The notes under the pieces: model-generated
Databases searched by the model: none
Seen by the model: only the letters and a program-made list of their open reading frames with translations
What the model was told of the DNA's origin: nothing
Made by a program: the position numbers and the translations under genes
NCBI GenBank assembly: GCA_917880885.1
Contig: OU862908.1
Location: 57,495,819-57,559,818, forward strand
DNA: 64,000 nucleotides
DNA from: Limnephilus marmoratus
Taxonomy: Eukaryota; Arthropoda; Insecta; Trichoptera; Limnephilidae
Direction: 5' to 3'
In this document: piece after piece, positions 9,959 to 20,679 of the stretch
Position numbering within the stretch: the first letter of the stretch is position 1
Layout: the number at the start of each line of letters is the position of its first letter

Positions 9959-10922
9959 CAGAGGCGGCCGCTTGCTTAGTGCATTCGTGCACTGCGCTGC
10001 CGAAAACCAATATACGTCAGAAGTGTAAGTTAGTACATCCTCTCCCGAAGTATTCCCGCCAATTCGTTACAAAATCTTTACCAATTGACTAAACTCCCGA
10101 GCATGAGAGAAAGGTATTCGTGCACATTTTGTTATGCCCAGGCGTGACGTCACATGAAGTTATATTTCTACTGGGATCATCTCCAGATGCTGGAGTGCCA
10201 GTGCCCGTGAAATGAGCAAGGCAGGTATAGACCCATAAGGACGATTGACGTGTGAAAGCAGAGAAGACATATGGTGCCTGGGTGCACTAGCGGAGCAAAT
10301 GACATAACATTAAACTTGCGTAAAGTGGTCCCGAACCTTTGGAATGAAATAGTTATGTTCAACAAATTTAAGACTAGTTAACAATGTTATGTTGTAACGC
10401 CATCGGTCGCCGGCGCGGCGCATCGACCTCAGTATCGTTTCGGTTTTTAAAGCATTTTAACGGTTTTCGCAAGTTTTATTCTGTAAAAAAAAATATTTAA
10501 AAATGAGTGCTACTGAAAACATTGCGATTAACGTATATTTTATCAAATGTAACTTAGTGGAGTATTTTAGTGAAACGGTTAAACTTTTCAAAATAAGTTG
10601 TACTATTCCAATGACAACTGTTGAGTGCGAACGGTGTTTTTCTACATTAAAACGTGTAAAAACATTTCTGAGTACACCATGATCGGCTTAATGCTTTGTC
10701 AATGATGACCATCGAAAAAGGTTTTATAGCTTCTATACCAGACTTTAACAATCGTGTCATTGAAGTATTTTCACAAATGAAACAGCGACGAATAGATTTT
10801 CTCTACAAGTGAACGTTTGTACTAGGTACGTCAATCCCTTTAAATCACTTTATTTTCCCATGTTAATGTTATCTTTTTTTGGGAAATGCACTGCCCGCAA
10901 ATTTTGTCACGGGCCGCCTCTG
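9959..10922 (+). mobile_element. internally deleted hAT transposon
   Basis: Ends are inverted repeats CAGAGGCGGCC / GGCCGCCTCTG. A perfect 8-bp target duplication, TTTACATA, lies at 9951-9958 and 10923-10930, the hAT hallmark. At 964 bp it is far too short for a full transposase gene but keeps the C-terminal dimerisation region. A deletion derivative mobilised in trans is the simplest reading. Confidence 0.88.
10570..10812 (+). pseudogene. hAT transposase C-terminal remnant
   Basis: Reads IPMTTVECERCFSTLKRVKT and, after a frameshift around 10672-10685, RLNALSMMTIEKG and a tail near FSQMKQRRIDFLYK with a stop. The Val-Glu-Cys-Glu-Arg-x-Phe-Ser-x-Leu-Lys-Arg signature and the following Arg-Leu-x-x-Leu block are the hAT C-terminal dimerisation domain (ZMYM1/ZBED-like group). 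Catalytic DDE residues and the BED finger are missing. It sits between perfect hAT ends, so it is the element's own gene remnant. Confidence 0.8.
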
Positions 10923-10930
10923 TTTACATA

Positions 10931-11325
10931 GTATATTATTGAAAGAATTTTTGGATTACTTGTTATATGAACCCATACTTTCTTTAAATTTGGATGAGTT
11001 TTGATAAAAATAACTTCATCGCTTCTCGCCTGACCGCCAAAAACACCCTTGTCCCAATTTTCGTACACGGTCTGGTCTGGTGGTACGTTTACCTCAAATT
11101 GCTGGCATTTTGAAAGGCTTAAAGAAATAAGGTTCTCTTCTTTCAATCTATATTCAAATGAGGTCTAGCGAATGTAGGTCCCGCGAACTAGAGATAGGTG
11201 TGGACAGTAAAAAAAAACATTCAATAAATTTAATAAAAAGTAAGCAATGAAACTTCTTTATTCTGATTTTACCAAAAAAATTAAAGCCAGCCAGTACTTG
11301 TCACAATACTTACTGCAAGTACCTA
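10931..11325. other. no recognisable gene
   Basis: The minus strand carries a 79-codon open frame without recognisable motifs; I do not call it a gene. Confidence 0.4.
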
Positions 11326-11329
11326 TTAA

Positions 11330-12042
11330 GAGCGTTTAACCAGCCTGCGGACGAAAATCCACATTTCGTCGAAAGTTGTTCTTACGATCGTGCAGGGCGG
11401 TTACAATGAGAAAGATTAATTATTCTCCGTACCAGCTTTTTAAAATTATAACTCAATATCGAATTTATTTCAATTCAAATTAGCTTTAATTTATACCTTC
11501 ATCCAAAAATGCTGAAAGGCGTGATGATAAAACTATTAAAATAATGTACTTTTTGTAGTTATTTTTTGATTATAAGTATTTATCATTTTTCAATAATGTC
11601 TAAATTTAATAAGAATGTTAAAAAAATCTGAAATATATTACTTTGTAAGTGCGCAAATAAATACACAAACGGACCAATTTTCGCCAAGAAACACATGTAC
11701 GTACATATTTTTTAATGATTTTATTGAAACTAAAATTAAAATTCTAAAACTTGCGTTTGCTAGATAATGTATTGATTTATTTTACTGCATGATTTTATTA
11801 TTTGAAATGGGTGTGGTATAATACAAAAACTTTTTTGAAAATTGAACATATCTGCCAACGACCTATGGAATAACCTTATTATACTAAAAATTAAAAAAAA
11901 TTCTCAAAATTTATTACATACGAATGCTAGATAAAAGAACAATCTTTCGAAATCCATTTATAATTTTTTGTGGAAAAGAGTCAATACGTCTAAAAACTTT
12001 TTTGAAAATGACGTATTTCCGGTTTTCTCTGGTAATGCCCTC
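11330..12042. mobile_element. TTAA-flanked MITE, copy 1
   Basis: 713 bp between TTAA at 11326-11329 and TTAA at 12043-12046. Imperfect inverted ends: GAGCGTTTAACC at the left, GAGGGCATTACC read inward from the right. A second copy, about 95% identical by eye, fills 62428-63123 with the same TTAA borders. TTAA targeting fits piggyBac-type or similar transposases, though the ends do not begin with the usual CCY. There is no coding capacity. Confidence 0.8.
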
Positions 12043-12046
12043 TTAA

Positions 12047-14160
12047 ACATACGACATGACGATAGACTTCGCTTTTCCCATACAAAAACGACGCCCGGAA
12101 AAAAAACACTTTTCTACGTCGAAAATTGCATGAAATGAATATTTATTCTTATATTGCCTTCTAGGAGGTAAAGGCTATGCCGGTATGTTCTTAAATTGTC
12201 GATGCATTTCGTACTAACGTAAACATTCACTGTCAAACATGTATAATTTATCGGAATATATTATTTTAGGAAAAAGTGTTGCAGACTTATTTCTCATAAA
12301 GAATTTCAAAATTATAAAGCATACCGATATTGCTTCTTCTTTCGAGAATATATATTTTTTTAAATTACAATTTCGTGAAGTTTCGGTGTAGAAATATGTT
12401 TTCTCCCTAAACCCCTCTCCGAGCGATTTCTCTAGGCATATTAAAAAGTTTACGGCAGTTGTCCCGTTCGCACGTTTTACGGGTGAGCTTATTTGAGCAG
12501 GACAGAGAGTAGATATAATGAAATACCTAATCCTTCCTTGTTTTGTGCATAGCCTGGCCTCTTGTTAAGAGCAATTAGAAGATGAATTTATCTACATTGT
12601 TTATTTTAATGGATGTTATCAAGTGAGATTATAATATGACCAACAATAAGGAACTCCAGTGAAAAATATTATGGCTTTAAAAAATATGTTCATATAGACC
12701 AATAAACGCTGATTCTGAATGTACAAGTTTTATGTAATTATATTAAACGCAGAGTTTTAAAAAAATATTAAAAAGTCCATTTTTAATCGGGTCGTAAACA
12801 CACGCCGTCAAGTCGGCATTATTGAAATGTTAGTGGTGACGTCACTGTTCGACGTGACGTGACGTCACCGTAAAGTCATTGTATGGGAATGTATGATATG
12901 ACACTAGCCTTCGTATTAATTTATTCGTTTATTTACATACTGTCTATAGAGATTTAGTTGTTGTGTTTATTGAAACATTATTTAGGCCTAAATAATGTTT
13001 AAAAAATGAAAGTATCTCTTATTAGATTATCTCTTTTATTGAAAATATTCAAAAAGTACTGCGCAAAAAAATAGTAATGCTACTTCTAGGAAGAATACTT
13101 CGAACAACGGAATTCAAAATGGCGGAAGTTGATCAGCTGATTGTCTGATCCTATAGTAATTTTTCAGGAGTGATGACGTCACACGATTCACCACACATAC
13201 GGTGGTTTTCGGGGGATCTTGAAAAATTGACAATTATTTTAACTATTAAAACTAACTCTAAAAATAAAAATAAATATGCAGTTATTTAAGTTAGAAGGTC
13301 ATTATTCATTAAAAAAAAATAAAAAAATTGGACTGGAGATCTCTATTGTTGACTTTTATTAGTCTGTTTGGGAGAATACTTTATTTCAAAACCTTTCAAT
13401 AGCAAATGAACTCTCCGATATCTTACGTAAGTATGGATAGACTGAATTATATTTTAGTTGAGTTAAAGTTTGTTTTCTCATCACGATAGTACGGTTTCGG
13501 TACATGGTTAAAAAACCTATTCTATACTTAAAGTCTTCTGTTTCATTAATTTTATTTTACATTCCATCTCGAGATAATTTCTTTTAATCAACATTTTAAA
13601 ATGTTCCTTTTTTATTTTGTATGCACTGTGCACTTGATTATGTTATGTACTCTGAACCTACGTTACATTGCTATTTTTAGTGCTATGTATCTGTAATTTA
13701 AAAACAGGTTGCTGTTTTTATTTATCTTTTCTCTCCCTTCTTATATAATATAATATATTCTTATATATCTACCTATAAGCCAAATATACACCATGTTAAC
13801 CTAAAAAAAAATATCTCTGCATCGCGCACTAAATAATGCAAAACGCAAAATCTTGTTAAAACCCCACAGGTCGTTGTGAAAATAAATTAAATATTAAACA
13901 TGTACTAAGGGTATTGTTGGTAGAACTATACTCCCCTATATGCCTACCATGCAATAGAGGGTTGCAAATTTCCACCAGACAGGCATTTTTTACATCTCGT
14001 AATGAATGCAATTTAGAGTATTACTTTAGTAAAAATGTGAAGGGTAGGTAATAAGGAAACATATATTTTGTTTTGCATAACATGTTACGGTGTTTTATTT
14101 TTAAATATGCCACGCCGTGACATATTATGCTATTTTGTAGGGCCTAGTTTTGGCAAAAAT
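12047..14160. other. long stretch without recognisable gene
   Basis: Mostly A+T. An 11-bp perfect inverted pair GGTGACGTCAC / GTGACGTCACC lies at 12835-12845 and 12859-12869, with CRE-like TGACGTCA cores. Another TGACGTCAC occurs near 13173. No ORF of interest. Confidence 0.4.
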
Positions 14161-14182
14161 TGCGCGTCAAACCAAACATTGA

Positions 14183-14262
14183 TGGCCTCGACTAAGGTAA
14201 GGCTCTCGACTAGCAAGTCGAAGGTCGCGGGTTCAAATCCTGGCATTCGCGGTTTTACACTA
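14183..14262 (+). mobile_element. tRNA-derived SINE fragment
   Basis: A-box-like TGGCCTCGACTAAGG (14183-14197) and B-box GGTTCAAATCC (14230-14240), with an anticodon-arm-like CGACT/AGTCG stem between them. It shares AGGTCGCGGGTTC with the copies at 8816 and 42614. It lacks a clean acceptor stem, so it is a SINE head rather than a tRNA. Confidence 0.55.
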
Positions 14263-14413
14263 CCCCCCTCCCCCTACCCAAAATTAAATTAGTACAAAGT
14301 ATATTGAAATTTTCAGAATATTACCTTTAAATACAAATATATATAATCTGATTAAATTTTGGAAAATTAAGCATCGTGATAAAATGATTTTAGATTTTCA
14401 CGGCAAAATTTTT

Positions 14414-14604
14414 ATGGTTATTTCCTTTTGGGGTATTATGCCGTGTTGCGCTACCTCCTCCTTTAGCCAACGTTTCGGACAGCGTTACAGTGTCCATCAT
14501 CATCCACATCTGCCCTGATGATGGACACTGTAACGCTGTCCGAAACGTTGGCTTAAGGAGGAGGTAATGCAACACGGCATAATACCCCAAAAGGAAATAA
14601 CCAT
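14414..14604. mobile_element. inverted pair with hammerhead-like cores
   Basis: Two 89-bp arms (14414-14502 and 14516-14604) mirror each other with very few mismatches around a 13-bp spacer. Each arm carries TGATGATGGACACTG, a GGACA/TGTCC hairpin and CGAAACGTTGGC. The right arm has the full CCTGATGA box; in the left arm the C is replaced. The same block occurs singly at 21662-21745. The pattern recalls PLE terminal repeats and could be a non-autonomous relative. Confidence 0.6.
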
Positions 14605-14696
14605 CGTGATAAAAGTTTCCATAGAGACATTAAGGTTGCAGGTTGTTTTTGACTGGCATTTGGTTTGGAAATCGTGCGTTCTACGAAAATAAATAC

Positions 14697-14805
14697 ATGT
14701 GATATCTCATTATATCCCCCCCCCCCCTCCTTGTGATATTTCGTGATTTTTTTCCGAACCTCCCCCCCCTTTCGAGCCTCACGTGATTAATGGACGACCC
14801 TTAAT
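14697..14805. repeat. partial C-rich MITE
   Basis: C-runs at about 14716-14727 and 14762-14770, then CACGTGATTAATGGACGACC, a terminal motif related to the MITE at 693-853. The opposite end is not recognisable. Confidence 0.4.
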
Positions 14806-14811
14806 ATGTAC

Positions 14812-15085
14812 GAGTGTATTTGCGGCCCGTTCCAGTGTAGAAGATACTCTCAGTATCGTCCTGGTGTAAGACCACCATTCAGAATTGAAACGTTGCGTTG
14901 GTTGAAATGGCTTAGGCCGTGTTTGATGACTAGATCTGAATAGCCAGGTACTGCCCGACCTACCTCTTCCCCATCTTCTTCCTCTCCTCTCCCTTCAGTC
15001 TTATAACATATTATCCAATGAAGGATGTCATTGTTCCACTGAATCTAGACGGTTGGGAGCAGTTAAGACTCTTGTACGATTTCAC
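14812..15085 (-). repeat. dispersed family A copy
   Basis: Same block order as the copy at 8893: the TTCCAGTGTAGAAGATACT end, CACCATTCAGAATTGAAACG, GACTAGATCTGAATAGCCAG and a GGTTGGGAGCAGTTAAGACT end. It abuts a family B copy. Confidence 0.6.
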
Positions 15086-15089
15086 ATGA

Positions 15090-15425
15090 AACAAAGTGAT
15101 CCAATTTGGGAGGCGGGAATGGGTACCGCCGCCCCGGGAACCTTTATTGGATAACCAACACCTTTGCCATAGGTCACCCCAAGTGGTTCGCTACGTTTGG
15201 TGATTTAGCAGGGATGCCCGGGTTCATGGGTGAGGTTTGTCTAGGTCTTGCAGGCGGATGACCAGGACACACTGAAACCTAGATTCCTACCCACCCCTTT
15301 AACCCTTTTCCTTCCTAGAACTCCTCCAAAAAACCTCCACACAGCATCCCCAAAGATGACATAGGCCCTGTGGGAAATTATTTTCCCCAGGGCCTCCTGT
15401 GTGAAGTTCATGTAAAAAAAAGGTG
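15090..15425 (+). repeat. dispersed family B copy
   Basis: Family B runs from GGGAGGCGGGAATGGGTACC through AACCTTTATTGGATAACC, CACCCCAAGTGGTTCGCTAC and AAAGATGACATAGGCC to a terminal hairpin built from GGCCCTG(A/T)GG and its complement. About 330-400 bp. No protein is encoded; the open frames through it are shadows. Confidence 0.65.
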
Positions 15426-16740
15426 AAATAAGCACCGGGCTCCGCCGCGCCCAAAGATATTGAAATATAAGTAGATGTGCTATCTGCTTTTTTACTATGT
15501 GGGTCTGCGCTTCCGGGTGTCGCCGATATTGTTTACCAATTAACAAATAAACTAAAAGAACAAATAATTAACGAATAAACCAAACGAACGTTAAACTAAA
15601 TGAACGAAATCTTTCCTTATTCAAAACATATTGTTAACCAATATTAATGCACATTTTCAAAAAAATCAACGAAACGAACAAATTCTTTTTGTATGAAAAC
15701 TACGCTAATTAGCGCGTAGTCCGGCGACAGTTGCGCGGACACCATAGCATATCTCTTCTGTGTTTGAATATCTTTGGCCGCGCCTGTACTAAATTGCATG
15801 GAGACTTGTGAAAGGAAGGGAAGTGTGTGGTGATCATATCCGAATAGCCAGGTATTTCCCAAACTTTTAATTACCTCCTTCATACTTTTCCCACGCCAAA
15901 ACATAGAATTTAAAATTATTTACAAAACCTCGACAGTAAAAATAAAAATAAACCGGAAAAATCATAGCGGCACACCGCCGTTTTCCAGAAACCCTTGCGG
16001 AGATATATTCCAGCATCCTTTGAAAGGTTCCAATGGAAAACATTATTCAGTCCCCACTATCAAAGACCCAGCTTGTTATAATTGCTTCAGCCCTGCTATT
16101 TGAGCAAACGATTTATTTTCTCCCTCAAAATTTTCTAAGCACAAATTCGCCATCCACCCCGCCCGGACCAAAGTTAATAATTCGCATCTTCGTGGCATCA
16201 AAGGACCCGTTATGTCCCGAGTTCCAAACCAAAAACCTTATATTATGTATATTTTGGTGCATTCAAAAAAAATCTACGTCGTGGTTGTGCACTAACTACG
16301 TTTACATTACGTTGGCTTTCGCGGATGTTTAACTCTAGTACACATTTCATGTTTTTAATCTACTCGGAGCTTTTACGTGAACAAACTTTGTAAACATATC
16401 AAGGTTTTTTTAAGGATATACTACGTTCCTATGGGGTTCAGTTTCCACGTTTTTATACTTATTTTTGCCTTGCAAATTGAACACAATGAAAATGAGATAA
16501 ATTTGCTTTAATTTTACTGCATCTTTTGTGTAAAGTAGGATAAAGATGGGTTGGAAAAAAGGCTGTTATTGCCTTTTAAACTTTCTTATCAATTGCCTGA
16601 TGATGAACGGAATCATGGAGAACTTAACAGTGATAAAAATTTTCGTCTTCCAATTACTAATAAAGCTCGATATTTTGTTTTCGTATCATATATACAAGTC
16701 GATCTGTTAAATACCAAATTCGGTATATGTTTTTATTGGT
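15426..16740. other. no recognisable gene
   Basis: A small family A scrap (CGAATAGCCAGGTATTTCCC) lies near 15838-15860. Otherwise non-coding; a 99-codon open frame at 16033-16332 has no motif I recognise. Confidence 0.4.
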
Positions 16741-16743
16741 TCC

Positions 16744-17294
16744 ATGACAGTTCATCCTGAGACAATTCATCCGGCTACAGTTCATCCTGCGACAGTTCAT
16801 CCGGCCGACAGTTCATCCGGCGACAGTTCATCCTGCCGACAGTTCATCCCGCCGACAATTCATCCGGCGACAATTCATCCTGACAATTCAAACTAACCTA
16901 ACCTAACCTAACCTAACCTAATCTAACCTTACCTAACCTAACCTAATCTATAAGTATAACCTATAAGTATAAGTATGTCGTATTTTGTTATTCACGCATG
17001 CTTCTTCGGAGAGTCGAAATTATTGTTAGTAAAAATATTTTTACAGCGGATTTCCACTCAAGTTGCCTTCAGATATAAGTATATCGATTTTGGTTGTACG
17101 ACCGTATATCCTATTTGCATACTTACTTAATAAAAATCTTCTAAATGATCAGGCAGGATGAATTGTCGCCGGATGAATTGTCGGTGGGATGAACTGTCGG
17201 CAGGATGAACTGTCGGCAGGATGAACTGTCGGCCGGATGAACTGTCGCAGGATGAACTGTCACCGGATGAATTGTCGCAGGACGAATTGTCGGG
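16744..17294. mobile_element. Foldback-like element with arrayed arms
   Basis: The left arm (16744-16890) has about ten copies of a 14-16-bp unit GACAGTTCATCCGGC, with variants TGCC and GACAATT. The right arm (17152-17294) has about ten copies of the reverse complement, GGATGAACTGTCGGC. The arms can pair over about 145 bp around a 260-bp core. Drosophila Foldback elements likewise have inverted ends made of short tandem repeats. No transposase inside. Confidence 0.6.
16893..16952 (+). repeat. interstitial telomere-like (CCTAA)n
   Basis: About eleven CCTAA units with TCTAA and CCTTA variants, matching the insect TTAGG telomere repeat. It lies inside the core of the Foldback-like element, so it is not a chromosome end. 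Confidence 0.7.
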
Positions 17295-17304
17295 TCACCA
17301 TTTT

Positions 17305-17410
17305 TATTAGTGATGCAACGGAAGTGTCTTAACAGAAGCAGAAGCGGAAACAGATGTCGAAAGTAAATCTTAGCGGAAGCGGAAGCAGAAGCGGAACCGG
17401 AAGTTTTAAT
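17305..17410. repeat. GGAAGC-rich patch, possible DNA element end
   Basis: Starts TAGTGATGCAACGGAAGTG, followed by repeated GAAGCGGAAGC words. A mirror-like patch at 20585-20674 ends TCTGTTGCAACACTA. The two could be hAT-like ends of a 3.4-kb element, but I cannot show a target duplication. Confidence 0.35.
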
Positions 17411-17645
17411 ACTATGAAGAAAAAGCACAATTTTAGTTTTTAAGATTTGTTTAATTAAATTTGTATTTTGTACTTTTAGTACTCGAAATTAAACAGAGGT
17501 AAATTATATTTAATAAAAAGTAATTTCGCTGCTTTTACACCTTTGGGTCTGTTTCGGTGTTCTTCATAATAAATTAAACAAGCTTCACTAAATTATTTCT
17601 CACTGGCTACACTGCTGTGGGGAGCTGATAAGTATTGGCGAACTA

Positions 17646-18065
17646 TTGGCAAAAGATGGGAGTATTTGTGCGCATTTATTTTCCACCACATCAGAGGATC
17701 CTCATGGAGAGGTAGTCTCTTCTATTTCTTGTACTCCCGAAGGTGTGACTGAATCTCTAAAAAATAAATTGCCACCATCATCAGTTGAGGAAGAGTTCAC
17801 CTCCTGGTCTTCATTTACATTTAACATCGATTCCAATATTTGTAATGATGATGATGATTTTGAAATAGAAGGCTGCACTTCGATATCTTCAATCGCAAAT
17901 TATTCTTCGTTTAGGGTTCTGTTCTTCGACCAAGGATATCTAGACAGGCCGTATAAAAATAATAATGGCCCTCAAACTCCCGAAACCAGAATAAAATTGG
18001 CTTACGGCCCATTTATGAAAAAGTATATGCATCGTATTGCACCGTTTAGAAGGCACAGTTCTTAA
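17646..18065 (+). CDS. hypothetical Ser/Asp-rich ORF
   Basis: A 139-codon frame I do not recognise. It is rich in Ser, Thr and Glu, with a DDDDFEIEG acidic run near residue 70 and a basic end KKYMHRIAPFRRHSS. No signal peptide or membrane segment is evident. It lies between the two GGAAGC-rich patches, so it may be an exon or remnant of a DNA transposon. The start at 17646 is only the first ATG; the frame could be an exon with unknown borders. Confidence 0.25.
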   Translation: MAKDGSICAHLFSTTSEDPHGEVVSSISCTPEGVTESLKNKLPPSSVEEEFTSWSSFTFNIDSNICNDDDDFEIEGCTSISSIANYSSFRVLFFDQGYLDRPYKNNNGPQTPETRIKLAYGPFMKKYMHRIAPFRRHSS

Positions 18066-19670
18066 TTGTATCTTTTATTGGGCTGGAGGGCTACACTGAA
18101 ACTAATTTGCATTGCCAGCCGTCCAGACGGGGGTAAATTTTTTCAAACACAAAAATATACCACTACCGAATATTTTACAAGGTACACGTCGCGGACTTTA
18201 TTTTTGAAAACGTAGTCAGCTATCAGAATACAGAAGAAAATATATGTGTTACAGATCGCATTTACACAGCGCATTCATAAACGTGAAAAACATTATAGTT
18301 TTTAAAATTTGTCAAGCAATATTCTGACGTCATTCGCGCTTCGACACGTGGCGGGGAGTTGAGATAGAACGGTGTTACCGCTCAGCGAGCGGGGAGGGGG
18401 GGGGGGGGGTGAGCGCTTTACAGGGAAGGGCCGAACTGGTAATGGGCTCATTAATTAATTTATTTTTTAATTAAAAAAACGTTTCTCAGTTTTTTTTTCG
18501 TATTTTAAGCACAAAATATAATAGCCCATTACCTACGTATTATTTGCTGAATGAATTTCTTTTTCACAATTAATAATTTTCTTAGTTTTAACCACGTTTA
18601 TTGTTTATAAAAAACCGACATATTTCCTGAGCAATGCTCACTTCCTCAGCGTTTACTTAATTAAAAAAAAGATTATGAAATAAGATTATGATTGATTCGT
18701 GTAGATTAAAATATATATATATATATATATTAGTTAGTATGTATTTAAAAAAAGGATCAAAGTCAAATTTCGCCGTCCCTTGCCCAGGCTGCGATGCAAC
18801 AACGCGATGGGTACCGTAAATTTAATTCTTGTTACAAGCTTTGGTTTGTTCAAAAATCTGCTTCCGATAAAATAAATTTTAAAATCAGTAAATAAGCTTC
18901 CAAATCCGTCCATAAAGAGATTAAAACTTTTCCTAGAAGCGTCAGAAAATCATTTGCTGCAATATCTCTAAAGGGGCATTTGTATATCAAAGGACATGGT
19001 TTTATTAATAAACATTTCTTTATTTTATGTACCAATCTTTTCATTTTCCAACCTTGTTTGGTAGTTTCCCAAATCGATCATCAACAAACTGAAAACACCG
19101 CAAATAACTCTCCGATTGAGCTAGTGGGAGAAGACTAAGTATCAACTATTTTTTAACTGAAAACTTACTTTGAAAAAAAAAACGTTTCTGGTAGATTTCT
19201 GCCTCGAAGTTTCGAAGGAATATCCCACAATTAGTCCAGTCAATGAAAGGTCAAAAAGGTGTTGTAGAGTGCGTGAGCAGGAACAGAAACTTCACGCTCC
19301 ACAAATTTAGATATTTTCGAAAAAAATCATTTTACCTCACATTTTGAATCAAACATTCCTTCATATCGTCTAAAATATTCATCAATGAAAGAAATTTATT
19401 TGAAAGAAGTTGTAAAGAATTTAATTCTCTTTTGGAATAAACACATGCAAATTAATCTCTAACCAGTAAATATTTACAGCAATTTTAAGTTTTTTAGTAA
19501 AATGTCGTCATTTTCAGAAAAAGCTGTTTTTATCTTATTACTGACACATCACTTTTGTTTGTAACAGATTGTGGGACTTAGACTTGGATTTAATTTATTT
19601 TCAGCTTGGATTTAGAAAATTACGTATAGAATAAAAGTTGTACATAATTTTATGAGCGTTTACTTATTAT
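18066..19670. other. no recognisable gene; G-run and (TA)n
   Basis: A run of about 18 G lies near 18391-18410 and a (TA)n microsatellite at 18711-18730. On the minus strand at 18605-18655, CTGAGGAAGTGAGCA, TTGCTCA and GGAAAT form a weak hammerhead-like pattern. Half of an inverted pair (see 19842) is at 19258-19284. Confidence 0.4.
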
Positions 19671-20575
19671 AAGAAAATTGTCCTCTTCCACGCACCGTTT
19701 TCGAGATATAAGCGCACATCCGAAAATTGGGACCTTCTCCCCCCCCCCCCCTTCCTCCCCTAGCTCACCACCTAGACGTCAGGACTATTGGTATGTTCAC
19801 ACCCTAAGCACCCTGAACAAGTTTCTGAAGGAATCGCTTAGGTTCCTGCTCACGCACTCTACACCTCCTTCCTTGACTGAACTAAATAGAAATACGGCTG
19901 CTCTAACCCATCTCCTTCCCCTCCCCACTACAATCAGCCTCACATCCCCAATTGGGGATGCCATAGTCTAACTGGTTCCAGGCGGTTGGGAGAAACCCAT
20001 AACCACCATTTATTGGGTAACTAACACCCCTGCAATGGGTCTTTCCAAGTGGTTATTTAATATTTATTTACCAAATATTTTTCACTAAGATAAAACCTTT
20101 GCCCAATAATAAAAAATGTAGGTTTACCTACCGTTTTTGGTTCTAGAGGACCTGTTCAGAATGTAAAAACTAAAAATGAAAACTAAAATGTTTCATGTTA
20201 TTTATTAATCCTCTCCCAATTCAGCCCTTCTTTGGTTTCGTGACGTATTTTCTCGACGTTTGTTTAAAATTAAAAGAACACCTCTTGTCACACAATGAAC
20301 GCTCTCGGGTTATTTTCTTTACGAGCGTGTACGGCTAGTTTATACCAAGTAGGATTGATAAATTCATCTCCATAATACGTCACGCGCGATATCTGATTGG
20401 TTGCTAAATGGTAAAACTACATAATGAGATTTGAGAATGAACTTTGTGATCGGATTTACGAACTTCGAGGCGAGGCGCTGGAATACGTACAATAGTTGTA
20501 TTGTTAACATTTACTTACACGGGGTCAATTTTACTGGCTTGCTTACTAAGATAGGCCGTATCTAGATATACTTGA
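19671..20575. other. no recognisable gene; family A scrap
   Basis: A C-run lies near 19738-19750. GTTCCTGCTCACGCACTCTA at 19842-19861 is the reverse complement of 19262-19284. A partial family A end with CCCCAATTGGGGATGCCATA lies at about 19895-19992. No gene. Confidence 0.4.
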
Positions 20576-20679
20576 TCGAAGGTTCTGTTATAAAGTTTCC
20601 GGAACCAGAAACGGAAACGGAAGTGAAAAAACCAGCGGAACTTCTGCAGAAGCAGAGTTCTGTTGCAACACTAATTTTA

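Noticed and set aside
15241..15546. 101-codon minus-strand frame
   Set aside because: It lies inside a family B repeat and its frame is not kept in other copies.
16893..16952. Chromosome end
   Set aside because: Only about eleven degenerate CCTAA units, with unique sequence on both sides.
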